Below, piece by piece: positions 12,132 through 23,700 of a stretch of 64,000 nucleotides of DNA. The first letter of the stretch is position 1, and each line of letters starts with the position of its first letter. The stretch lies in contig JBAMDO010000040.1 of NCBI GenBank assembly GCA_037074765.1, forward strand, positions 62,001 to 126,000. The letters run 5' to 3'. Origin of the DNA: Mansonella perstans (lineage: Eukaryota; Nematoda; Chromadorea; Rhabditida; Onchocercidae). The notes under the pieces were generated by a model that was not told where the DNA came from, made no database searches, and saw only the letters and a program-made list of their open reading frames with translations. The translations under genes and the position numbers were made by a program.

Positions 12132-13891
12132 CATTGGTAAGTAATTCAGGTTTTAACTTATTAAATTTAATTTTTTTTTTTTACTGTCTATTTTCCTGTG
12201 AGTCATTGAACTATATTTGAAAAAAATTAGTGCCGCTAACTTTTCATGACCGTTCAGTGATTTTGAAATGGGTGATTTGTCATCAACATTATTGAGAAAG
12301 CTTATTTGCTAATAGTGGTGAATATTGGATATTCCTCCTGTACATGAACATACCGGAAAGATATTTACGATGTAAGCCGCCCTTTTCTTCCATTATCATT
12401 AATTATCCTTAAGGCAATTCTAAGCATGGTGGGAAATATTCCAGAAATTTAAATAAGTTATGAAGATGCTGTCTTATATTAGTTAAGGCTGTCTCTTCGG
12501 ATCATTATCAACTTTAATCAGCGAATAATTAGACGAAACGCTTCAAGTCAAAAAGTATCTTCCAAGACTTTATGAATCACTTAGGAATTATTTCGAATAT
12601 ATTCTCTTACTATCAGCAATATCTTGGAATCAAATTACAGACCATTTCTTATAATGCCGTTTCCAAAAGTTTTTGACGAAAGTTTCGCAATTTTACATGT
12701 CATGTGGAAAGAATATCCAAGTTCATAAAAAACAAAAAAATTCTTTTCCACACATATTAAGAAATCCATTCTCTAATGAATCTCTTCAAAATTTTCAAAA
12801 ATAATAAACACTGGAATTCATGAAGTCACACTGATATCAACCACCAAGAGTAACCAACTTTTGACAATACTAAGTCACAATGTATTAAGTCTCTGATCTA
12901 CAAATGAACATCGATAGCAGTGTAATAGCTGTATAATTTGTTCGTATGCACTTCATATCTTATGGGTTCTTCAATATGTTATTGCTTCGGGAACTTCCAG
13001 GTACAAATTCCTAAATAGCGAATAGTTCTCGAAAAGAAACGATTTGAACTATGGCTGATTTATTAGCAGAGCTGTGATAATTTACATTACTTTTATTAGT
13101 GATGTATTCTTGATTTGCATAAAGTTCTTCAAATACACTCTAAAAATCACATTATCATATGATGATGGATGCTTTAAGAATCTGAGAAGTTTGGGTACTT
13201 TCTAAACTGCATATACAACAACGTATATTTGATGAAAAATGAATATAATAGACGATAATGTACCTCTTGTTAAATTAAATGGATACTTTTAAGTGTTTCA
13301 TCAGTATACGCCAAATGTCCTAATATCATAATATAGAGAGCTCAGCAATGATACCAATAAGAACAACTGCAGAATTTTAAATTGATATCTTCAGTATAAA
13401 TACAATTGCATACGTTTGTCCATTAATAATATAAGCTAGAATCAGGTATGAAGAAAAAAAATATTCAGTCATTAATGATTGTTTGAAATAACTTCTTAGC
13501 CGTTTTGTCCATAATTTCATTGGATGCTGTTTTTATTTCATTTTCAATCTCACTTTGCTGATGAAAATAACGAGCTTCACTGGAAATTTCTTAGTCAGCA
13601 CTTAACTAATCATGCCTTTCCATTCCCTGCCTTTTCCTGCCATATAGCTTCAGAGTTTCAAGGTCTGCACTAAGAAGGTCTCACGCATTTCACATTACCA
13701 AAAAAATGATCCGTAATTTTGATCTTTGGATTGTTAGCAATCAGAGGAAGAAAAGATAAGAAACCAACGAAAAGAGGTGGAAAAAAAAATGAAATTGCGA
13801 AGAAACTGGAGTTGAACATTAGTGTTGAAAGGGAAAAGAAAGAAAAAGAGAACGAGAATTGTTGGGCCGAGATTTCTGATATCATTTCCAT
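12132..13891. other. Intergenic, no gene recognised
   Basis: AT-rich stretch with no ORF of recognisable content. The Lys/Glu-rich reading at 13719-13976 is low complexity and merges into the minisatellite, so I do not call it a gene. No RNA gene or mobile element seen. Confidence 0.45.
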
Positions 13892-14051
13892 CACTAATCA
13901 TCAAACAAGTAAACCGATATCATCACTAATCATCAAACAAGCAAACCGATATTATCAACAATCATCAAACAAGTAAACCGACATCATCACTAATCATCAA
14001 ACAAGCAAACTGATATTATCAACAATCATCAAACAAGCAAACCGATATTAC
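13892..14051. repeat. 32-bp minisatellite, five tandem units
   Basis: Five consecutive units of about 32 bp share the core ATCATCAAACAAGYAAACYG. Units begin either CACTA or CAACA. From the third unit on, the two types alternate, suggesting a 64-bp higher-order repeat. Unit borders at roughly 13892, 13924, 13956, 13988 and 14020. No dyad symmetry in the unit and no unique spacers, so not a CRISPR array. Confidence 0.85.
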
Positions 14052-14388
14052 ATCCGTCACAAGTGAATTATCTCGATTTCATTTTACAGTTAATTCGAAT
14101 TCGCATCAACTTCAGTGTTTCCTATGTCTCTCTGATCCAGATTATCTATAAAGCATTCTGTGCTTTCTCCTCCCTTCATTTATAAACAGGATATTGGAAT
14201 CACATAGGAACTTCGAAAATTACACAGGATAGTTATAAGATCTTGAACATATGATGATAATTATGAACAATTATTAAGATAGTGAGATAAAAAAAGATTG
14301 TAATAGGTGCAAAAAAATAACATGGCACATTCAGTTAAGTAAAAAAGTAAATACTGTTTCAGGCTATGTTATATTAACAATCACATTT

Positions 14389-16256
14389 TTACAAATTTCG
14401 CTTCGACAATTGTAGAAAACGGAAACAATCTAATTTCGTTACGCTTCCACATAATGCACAAAACGGTTCCGTATAATAGCACGTATAGCAGGAAATATGT
14501 CCACAGGTAACACTCTTCACCGGTATTATAACTCTCTGTTGACACTCTGTGCATATTGTTGTCAATGGATCTACGTCTTTCTCCTCATTTCTTTGATATT
14601 TTATCGTCCCGCAAAAAGAATTTCTGAACGAAATCAAAAGAATCATAAGATCTCGAAATACGCACCACACGAGCTTTCGATTGAGTGTCTCAAAATCCAA
14701 CAAACCTGAAATTGATCGAAATTTATTCACAAGTTTTCCAAAACTTTATGGATAAATAAATAATAGATATTTGTGGATTTCGTATTACTAACAAGTAGCA
14801 TATGAAAAGCATTTCCTCTTTGTTAGAGTTTTGTTCCTTAACACATTGTTTATTTATCAGTCCTTTACAGTTGATTTTAAACTGGTGCGTTTCGAGAATA
14901 TTTTAAATTTAATTTACGATTCACGTTTCTTTCGTGCCGTGATGTGTTTTTCTGAAGCATCCTTTCCTCCTAAACTTTAGTTCCACCTGCTCTTTAGTCT
15001 CATTCATGTTTCTTTCGTGTTTGTTCATTTGAGATGATGTATACATAACTACAAATAGATATCCTTATACTTCCAATGCATTTGTAGTTTAAATTACTAA
15101 TTGCAACTAAAAAATAAAAAAGCACTTGACTTATCCCAAGCAGTTTATAAGAGTTATTTCACTGCAAATATAGAAGCTAATTTGAAGAGTTGTATATTTC
15201 TTAATTTTCAGGTAGAATTTATTGTTTCTTACATATTGTAGAGGCATTTAATAAACAGCAGACTGCTATTGTGAGAAAGTCATTTACTTTTGGAATTTGT
15301 TACTACTACGAATTTTTTTAATAAAGCAATGGATCAATCTGAACGCTTTTCTCAATCTGAGTGCCTTTCAGTTTGTATGTTTATACTTTTACATGCATAT
15401 TATTTTATCAGTGAGTGGAACAGGAATTTCCCATTGCAGCTATTCTGATTTATATAATAAAATAATGCAATATCCAATAATCAACTGAAAATTAACGGCA
15501 CTGATAAAATAAATTTCTTTTGTCAGCAGCTGACACATTTATTATGATTATTATATGGAGTTAAAATTATTTTCTCTATTAAAAAATTTCAACAAACTGG
15601 AGATAATATCATACCAAGTGTTTCTCTCGGTACCACTTTCAAGTGTGTGATTCTTTCCGTAAGGTTCTGATAACCACCTTTCTGATAAAATTGCAGAAGC
15701 TGTAAAAGATCTGCTAAACGAAAAATGGCGTCCACCTTATTTACCCACATAATATTACGATTAGACAGAGAAAGCAAACGATTTCGAATGTACGGTGCCA
15801 GTATCGAAAGCATGAAATGAAGAATTGGTTGCCATTTAGATAGTTGGTCCAAGTTGTATCCTAATCAATATTACAATGCTTTCAATCAGTATTAAAAAAC
15901 ATTTCAAGAAGTTAGCTTATTCCATAAACTTAACAAATTTAAAAAATGTTTAGAAATTGCTGACCTATATGCGTCAAAATAATAACACTTGCCGAGAATT
16001 TCTGAACTGCAAAAATAATTTAACAATGATAAAAAAACAGCGGCAAAGAGAAAAAAAACTCACCCCTCTTTAGCCGATTAAACCATAAAAGGGTATCGAT
16101 AATTAAGAGAACTTCATTCTGAATTCTTTCCAATTTTATAGCAACTGATGGAGGGAATTTATTTTTCCAATCTTTAAAACTATTTTTTGCAGCTAGACAT
16201 ATGGCCCGGTCCATCCTATGATGATTAAGACTGGCAACTCTTGTGTTAGCTTCCAT
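14389..16256 (-). CDS. PEX2: Peroxisome biogenesis factor 2 (peroxin-2), RING ubiquitin ligase
   Basis: Integral peroxisomal membrane RING protein; with PEX10 and PEX12 it ubiquitinates the PEX5 import receptor for recycling. Exons on the minus strand: 16256-16064, 16006-15965, 15860-15615, 14705-14389, giving 265 residues in one frame (human 305). The N-terminal part has RVASLNHHRMDRAICLAAKN and a helix ending LLWFNRLKRVQKFSAS. The middle has LLQLLQFYQKGGYQNLTERI, typical of PEX2 (the family's LLNGKYPTLLERLLG block), then LNRKLVWCVFRDLMILLISF, matching the [20 protein letters not shown] block. The C-terminal RING has all eight metal ligands: CTEC, CGHISCYTC, CALC. The start is the first in-frame ATG, just after an AG that could be a splice acceptor for a leader. 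The 42-bp exon 2 is small but phase-consistent. RBM17 lies upstream on the same strand. Confidence 0.88.
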
Positions 16257-17034
16257 CAGGGCTAATGGCTATTTGTCGTCACATAGATAACGAATACATC
16301 CTGAGTGTATCTAAATCTAGAAATGTTCCAAAAAATGTCCAGCCAAGTTAAGCAAAATTCGAACTAAATCAGATCATCACGAAACAAATGCCATAAAGTA
16401 TTTAAGTATACGTAATACCAAATAACACAACAAATGACCAATATTTCTACGAAACATCAATGAACTTCGAACTGCCTTGATGCTTGAACATTTAGAAATC
16501 CCACATATTAATGTTAAACATAAAACTTGGAAATCGACCGATTGGCCTCCAAGTGATATACGGAAATACCATGAATGATGCAACTACCAAAGAAATTTAT
16601 ACGCATACTACCTCTTTATTTACAGTCTTTAAAAAAAACTTCACATGGAACAAGTTTGAAAATCATATAGTGTTACAGCAACATCACTATTCAGGCACAA
16701 ATTGGTTAATTTCGTATATCCTTTACTTAAAAACGACTGGTTCCATTTGTTCCATTTCTCAAAAAATCATATCTTTAAATCAAAAACTGATCAATAACAA
16801 GCAAAATAAAGCAAACTGTGATCGACGATAAAATATTAAACTAATTAAATTTGTACGAGTTAACCGAGAAAAACAACAGCGAACTCCAAAAGAAACACCT
16901 ATTAGCCAAAAAATCTGTTGTTCTGAACAATTTAAAAGATTTAAAAGAAACAATATATATTTGTAATTTTAAAAAATATATTTGTAAAGTAGCAGTTAAA
17001 AACAATACACTGATAAAGTAGTACTGCAAATATA
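16257..17034. other. Spacer between RBM17 and PEX2 (same strand)
   Basis: 780 bp, AT-rich, no ORF with domain content. It would hold the RBM17 3' UTR and any PEX2 promoter or trans-splice signal. No hairpin terminator or tRNA seen. Confidence 0.45.
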
Positions 17035-19663
17035 TCACCGATCAAACTGATTTGCATTGTAAGCCTCGAGATCATAGAATGAAGCCCTAATGGAGCGACC
17101 ACCAAAAAACCGTCCGTTCAGATCAACGAATGCTTTTATGGCTTGACCTACGTTCGTAAATTCGACAAATATACGGACCGCCTCATCATCACTGGCTTGA
17201 AGCAACTACAAATAGGCATGCATTGAATCGTCATGAATAATAAAACTACTACACCATTGTAATTTTGTAAATTCTACATATTTCAGTATTTGTTTTTGAA
17301 TTCACATTTCACCAATCCTTCAAGTAAGAATAAAACATACTGCTCTGAAACCTATATCACAATGCAATCAAACGTAAAATGAGGTTGATTCACATTCTGT
17401 TATCTCTCATTATGTGATATTCAATGATAAATGCACCAGAGCGCACCAATTTATAAGCAGAATCATAAAGAAGTTCCACACATAACTTCTGGAGAATTTC
17501 ACATTCATTTGTTATATCAGGAAGTAAGATTTACAACTATCCTCTTGAAATACAGCTGGAAGACGTTTTTTCTTTCAGAACAAAAGCATACCCTGAAAAT
17601 GACAACGTTGTTGACCTGCCCATATTTCTTCATCTCATCCTTTACTTCTGGCTCCAATTGATCATCAATTTCAGCTGGGCTGACCATATTCTGTAAAGCT
17701 TTAGTAATAAACCTGGAACTAGCAACTCGAGATAAAGCAAACGCTTCAGACAATAGATTTTTTAAAAATAGAAGCAATAGAGAGACGCAAAGTTTAGATT
17801 TTCACTCCAATCTTATTTTACCTCAACAACCATCAATTCATCGAGGCTGCATTAAAATTATTGCAACATTAAAATCAATAAAGCAGTTCGAGAAATACAG
17901 GCTATTAGGCATCATACTTTCTGGCTGGTTCAGAAAATTTCAACATGACATACCCGTAGCAACAGTATGCGCGACGACTGTTTCAAAGCTTCAGTCATAT
18001 TTGCTGCTGGTGTTGCATTTATGGTAGACATTGGAGGAGGTGAAGCAGATGCTTCAGCTGCAATAAAATTGATAAACATTCACGAAATTTATTCCAGAAA
18101 TGAAAAACCTTATAGAAAGGAAAATAAGCAGAATATAACCCCTACATATATACATATATTTTTTTATATATAAAAACGTATCTGAAACAAACCTCGGACA
18201 TTTAATTCATGTTCATTCACTATCACTCCTGAGTTCTTCCCCAGCCTCTCAACTTTTAAAGCCGTACTCATTCCTTGACCAGATCGACCCAAACCTGCGC
18301 CTTCCTGAAGACTAGGAAAAATCAAATTTGAAAATATCGTAACTGAAAGCGAACAGTATTAAATATTGGGAATAATAGCAAAAATTATTCAAATATGTGG
18401 CTAACAATACATAGTAAACGGGTAAACATCCAATTGCACCAAAAAAAACCACCGACCATTAATTCAATATTTCAAATGCTTATTTAGTTTCCGTTCAAAA
18501 TACGTAAAATCAGTTCTGAGTGTCCTGAATTTACAAGACAAACATCGACAAAATTTTCTACCCTGTAACCAAATTTCGACATAATGTTGGCAGCAACTCC
18601 TAATCCCTTTCCAGCTCCAAATGTTGGAATGAATGAGGGTGGTGGCATTTCAGAAGTCGTATTGCCAGCATCAGTGCTAGCTGGTGGTTCAACTTTACTG
18701 TCTTCTTCCATGAGAATTTTGGGCGGTGCAATTGCTGCTCCCGCTGAACGCTTTGCAATTTCTTCCTGATGCTCCCTGAAAAAATACTCCAAACATCAAC
18801 TAAAATCTTCAAGAAATAGGTTAATAATCTTGTCCACAGGTTCGAAAAACGAAGCACAGTAAGCATAATGAAGCACACCTGTTTAATCTTTCGGCTATTT
18901 CTTTTGCTATTTTTTCTTTTGCTCTTCTCTCATCCATTTTTTGCTTATGTTTAGCATAGTCAGTTGGAGCTGTAGGATTATATTCATCTTCAACCAAGAT
19001 TTCACCAAAAAGAAATACCTACAAATAGGTTAACGTTTTGCTGCACAATAAAAATTGCTGATTTAACAACAATCCACAATATAGTCCTTTTTAGTTGGGT
19101 ATTTGCTAGAATATACCTTGTCTTCTTTTAGTGCTTTGGGTATGAATGAAAGCGGTGGCCCGTCGCCCAGAGGCATTGCTTTATGAGGCCTCAAGAAAGT
19201 TGCCTTCGGGGGACGACTTTTTGCAGACAAGTCAACAACAGGTGTAATCACACTTCGCTAAAAAAAAAAAAAAAGTACAGGATTATTTCAAATATATTCC
19301 GTTCAGTGATATATCAATCTTCAAAATTATGCAGCACAATTTACTAAAATAAAAGAAAAAAACAAAAACCTGTTGAGCTAATTGTGTTTTTTTAATATGT
19401 ATCTGTGACTGAAGAAGCCGCAAAGCAGATGGGAGACCTGAAATAGTTTTTGCAATTGAACCAATGACAGATATATTGTAAAATATAAAAAACAAAACTT
19501 ACGTTACATAACAAAACAGGGGAACTACTGAAGAAGTTAATATCCAATAAATATATCAGAAAATCGTATCGTATTCAAACAAACAAAAACCTTTTTTTGA
19601 TGAGCGGCTATCGTCACTTTTTTCGTGGACTGGATCTTCGCCGAATATATCGTAAAGCGACAT
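17035..19663 (-). CDS. RBM17: Splicing factor SPF45 (RNA-binding protein 17)
   Basis: Nuclear alternative-splicing factor that binds U2AF/SF1/SF3B1 peptides at 3' splice sites through a UHM-type RRM. Minus-strand exons: 19663-19591, 19437-19370, 19257-19117, 19018-18879, 18775-18562, 18304-18193, 18057-17954, 17690-17592, 17205-17035, giving 373 residues (human 401) and closing in frame. Landmarks in order: N-terminus MSLYDIFGED (family MSLYDDLG); LRLLQSQIHIKKTQLAQQ; TPVVDLS; VEDEYNPTAPTDYAKHKQKM; AGAAIAPPKIL; a G-patch at about residues 200-235 (IMSKFGYREGAGLGRSGQG); and a C-terminal UHM/RRM (SRILLLRNMVSPAEIDDQLE, then VRIFVEFTNVGQAIKAFVDL). The RRM ends in NGRFFGGR, which holds the R-x-F ligand-binding motif of UHMs. 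The acidic/RS-like middle of the human protein is shorter here. Unambiguous orthologue. Confidence 0.95.
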
Positions 19664-19894
19664 ATTTTGAGCAAAATTTAGCAATCAAATAAAAAAGTTT
19701 CAATTCGTAGATAAAACAGTCTTACTTCCCTTTTCCACAATTACTCTTCCTTCAATCAACTGGGAAATTTCAGCATCTGAAAAAACTTACATACTATGAA
19801 AGTTATGACAATCAAAAATAACCGCAAATTTTCTGTATAAGTAAAAGTAAATACCAACGGCGTGCAAGAAACCACAAAACAATATTACTGTAAT

Positions 19895-20035
19895 CTAACC
19901 GCGAACCGGACCACCACCCACACCGTCGGATAATGTCGGACAAGTACCAACAAATATCAGACATTAATGCGGCCGGACCGCGAAAAAAAATGAGCGTGGC
20001 CGAGAGTTCATCGACAAAAGCCGTTGCGTAATTGT
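19895..20035. promoter_or_regulatory. GC/CpG-richer patch upstream of RBM17, possible promoter
   Basis: A short patch with many CpG (ACCGCGAACCGGACC, GCGGCCGGACCGCG, GCGTGGCCGAG) stands out from very AT-rich flanks, about 230-370 bp upstream of the RBM17 start codon. GCGGTCCGG-type halves are partly self-complementary. A promoter or initiation region is inference from position and composition. Confidence 0.4.
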
Positions 20036-20071
20036 ACAAATTTATGCATGAGTTTATGGAGAAATTCTGGG

Positions 20072-20100
20072 AGGTCATTTCAGTAAGGTCACTAAGGTCA
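20072..20100 (+). promoter_or_regulatory. Three AGGTCA nuclear-receptor half-sites
   Basis: AGGTCA occurs at 20072-20077, 20086-20091 and 20095-20100. The last two are a direct repeat with 3-bp spacing (DR3) and share the longer unit TAAGGTCAC; GGTAACCTTA follows as a loose inverted half. AGGTCA is the consensus half-site for many nuclear receptors. The cluster lies about 410-440 bp upstream of RBM17 on its promoter side. Function is inferred. Confidence 0.4.
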
Positions 20101-20450
20101 CTGGTAACCTTAGAATAATTCGAAAAGGATCAAAGATCATATGTGGACTGCAGAATACAACGGAAGTGCTATTACTTCATAATCTTTATTTTCATTTACA
20201 AGTAGCTATATTATCATATAGATTGAAGCACGCAACGTATAACAGACATGAAGTATACAATATATAACATTAAGTATTACGGATGAATAATTTTTCAAAT
20301 TCAAGTTTACTTAATAATTCATCTGTTAATTTTATCAAATTATATTCAAGTGATTAGCACATTAATTAATCGGAACGAAATACTATTTCGATTTTTTTTT
20401 TATCATTTCTAATTTTTTAACAACTCAGTTCTCATCCATACAACCGAAAT

Positions 20451-20598
20451 GGCCAACTGACAAGTTTTAGTCTAGGAAATTAGTCATACTTGACGTATGA
20501 TAGCGTCGAGATCATTATCCTGACGGCCAACTGACAGGTTCTAGTCTAGGGAATTAGTCACATTTGACGTATGATAACGTCAAGATCATTATCCTGAC
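20451..20598. repeat. Tandem duplication, two 74-bp units with CRE-like dyad
   Basis: Two head-to-tail units of 74 bp (20451-20524, 20525-20598) begin GGCCAACTGACA and end AGATCATTATCCTGAC, with about seven base differences. The second contains a perfect dyad TTGACGT-ATGATA-ACGTCAA; in the first, one arm has two changes. TGACGT is the core of CREB/ATF sites. Located between the CNG channel stop codon and the RBM17 upstream region. Confidence 0.85.
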
Positions 20599-20732
20599 AG
20601 TTCGAGCCAATCTTTTGATTCGATGTTGTTTGTCATTTGCAACTTCGAACAAATATTGAATGTTTTTGCTATCATTCTCGTTTCTGAGATTCTACCAAAA
20701 AAACTTTTAGTGACAATAATTAATGAAGATTT

Positions 20733-23700
20733 TCAATGCTTGCTATGCTTTATGACAAATTGTTTGCGCATTTTTTCCTTTTCACATCTTTTCTTATGTG
20801 CGCCTTCAAGTTTGCTGAGTCGTTGCTTAAAATCCGACGACATATTCTGCAAAAATAATTTTTTTACTGTGAAAGATTACTGCGAATTTGCCAAAATAAT
20901 TTTTGATGAAAATTTCGCACTGACATTGAAAAATGGTTCAGCAGAATTACTACAAGAACAAATATCGGTTGTAATTGGGATTAGTTACTTTTTGGCATTA
21001 TTACCATGAATTAATTATGTTTGTAGCTTTAATTATCTCTCTTAAAAATTAATCAAAATGACTGTAGTAATAAGCTTACATCGAACATTCTATACAATCG
21101 GTTAATTTCATCGTTAAGTGTATCAGTTCTCTTTGCAATCTCGTCGAGCTGCTCCTCCAATGTTAAAGTGCTGGAACCATAAACTTCCTCTTCACTTACT
21201 ATTGTATTATTCCAGTAGCCATCATCTCGAAGCATTTTTATTGCTAAAAATTTCCTTTTTTATCCCAATTATAAGATTATTTTATGCTTTGCTAGAAAGA
21301 TGATGATTTATTTTAATCTATCAAAAAATGCCTTACAAACCTTTCTGTGTTAAATTTTGTCGTGCAAGAGGATATTCTTGTAAGACATCGTTTACGTCTT
21401 CTTGACGTAGAATATAAACATCGGTGTATCCAATCGAGCGAACTGTTATGTTATGCTTATTACCACCAGTTTTTTCAGATAAATTAAGAATGGCCAATTG
21501 ACCAAAAACTGCACCCTCCTTTAGGATTCCAAGTACAATCTTGCCATCATCACTAACACAGTTAAGTTGTCCACGTTTTACGATATACATTTCCTTTAAA
21601 AATACAATTAAATATCAATACTTCAAAAACTTTTTACCTATGGATATGCTCTAAAATCATAGCAAGTTATTGTGTTTCTGATAAGATAGATTTTACTGTA
21701 ATGATCATACCCGCGCCAGTTCACCGCGATGACAAATATAGTCATTCGGACTGAAAAGCTGGAATTTCAATCGAAGAATGAGCTCGAAAAGTAACCCTTG
21801 TTCACAGTCCTAAATGAAAATATTTTATATGCTGTTTTATATTTTGTATGCTGTCACACTGAAATATTACCAGAACAGATTAATTATTGAGCATTTTTCT
21901 CGCTCCTTTACAATATAATAATTTTCGAAATTACTCTTCTTGAGTTACTTTCGAAATTTTCATTTTTTTTCTGAAAGTGGAAATGAATTTTGATCACCTG
22001 AAGTAATTCGACGTGTTGCAAAGTAACCATATGTAAATTTATCGCCAATTGGCCATGCAATTTTCTAGGTAACCCTTCCAAAAGCGCCTGAAATCATATA
22101 TCAAAGATACGTAGAAGTTTTGAAGATTCTTACAAAAATGGAAGAAACGAATACAGTTTCATCTTTAGAAATCCCTTGATCATGAATATAGTCACAACAA
22201 TTCAGGACTCGCTTCTGAATATTTGAATCCACCTTCCTGAATTAAAAAAAAAAATTAAAAATACAAACTTTTGGATATACTTTCATATGCAAATTCTAAT
22301 AACAATCATTCGGTTTTAAAAAATTTTTCCTTTTTTTCATCGCTTTCTAAGCTTTTGCAAGAAGCTTAGAAAGGGCAACATCATAGATAGTACTACCTAT
22401 AATTCATGTAAAATTTGATGCCATCCAGAATCTCCTCAAACTCAGATTTTTCTTTGTTCATTGTTGATATGATACTTCCGACAGAGCCAATAATTACGGC
22501 AAAAATTAATAAACCAATTAACGTATCGATAATTTCAAGTCCATCCTCAACTGAATTCGTTGGATAAGGCTGAAAATTATTTCATAGTTCATAAATCACA
22601 TAAATTCCCCATGGAAGTATATATTTGATCCGAGTAAAATCTATTTCAACAACTAAAAATTAAAAAGCAACAAAACTATGATCCTAAAATGCCTTCAGAC
22701 TGATTTTCCAGAGAGGTTTAAAATACCAAGTAATTATTTAAGAGTAGTTAATCAGTGACCTAATCTTAATTTATCAAGACGTAATACTGCTCTTTTGTCA
22801 TAAAACACTTATAAATATCACCTCTGTGCTTCAACAGTAATTATTCAGACGTCGCAAACCTCATATCGCGATAGACTATTCAGGCTTAACAGAATGGAAA
22901 GAGTAGTTGCAAAATCAAAAAGCAGTTAAGACCTGTTGTCCTTTTGTTGTCAATGTTAGTGATGACCAATAAATTGACAAGGCATATTCCTTACTAAAGT
23001 TCGGAAATGTTAGTACTTCTGACCTGAAATAGGCAAAACTGGATTCGCTCTAAGCCGAATAATTGTTAAAAGCATGCTTCACTCGCGAAAAGTGCAGCTG
23101 AGAAGCTTATAAAAAGAAGTCATTATCTACCTGTTTCTCCAATACTGCATCATTTCGTCAATATATTCAAGACGATTGTTTACATTTCTACCCGTTTCAT
23201 TAAAACTGCAACTTGGATCACTTATAAGAAGAGATGTATTACATTTTGGGATTATTGGATCCGCGATTTTTGTATAAGTGAACTGCCATGCATCACGATC
23301 TTCACCTGAATCAGTTTTCCTTAAGCAGGAATACTTGGATTATCAACAAACATTTCACGCAGTTATTTGATCAAGTTTACGATGTTATTCTCCAGAAAAG
23401 AGCATTATCAGATGCAATTAAACAGTATTTTGAAATAATCAAATGAACAAACATACTTTCAATGCCGCCAATAACACTAATTAGGAAATATACAGCAGCG
23501 TTCCAGTGAAATAACACAACACATGTCATTATGAGAACAAATATTTTGAATGCATTTGGCCAGTTTGTACGAATTTCGGTACGATCAATGAAATAATTGA
23601 AACGATAAGACTTTAGCAGGCGATTAAGGCGTACCAGCGATATATCACAGTGATAAATTAACAGAAAATCAAATGGAAATATGCAAGCAACATCCAACCA

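Noticed and set aside
13719..13976. 85-codon Lys/Glu-rich frame
   Set aside because: Low complexity, runs into the minisatellite, no domain and no splice context.
13892..14051. Regular repeats resembling a CRISPR array
   Set aside because: Units are contiguous with no unique spacers, no dyad in the unit, and the setting is a eukaryotic genome. It is a minisatellite.
19812..20078. 88-codon minus-strand ORF with Trp/Arg-rich stretch upstream of RBM17
   Set aside because: The frame is explained by the CpG-rich patch; no domain, and RBM17 has a complete start downstream.
20623..21009. 128-codon plus-strand ORF
   Set aside because: It is antisense to the last exon of the CNG channel (20846-20733) and its flanking intron; no domain in the plus frame.
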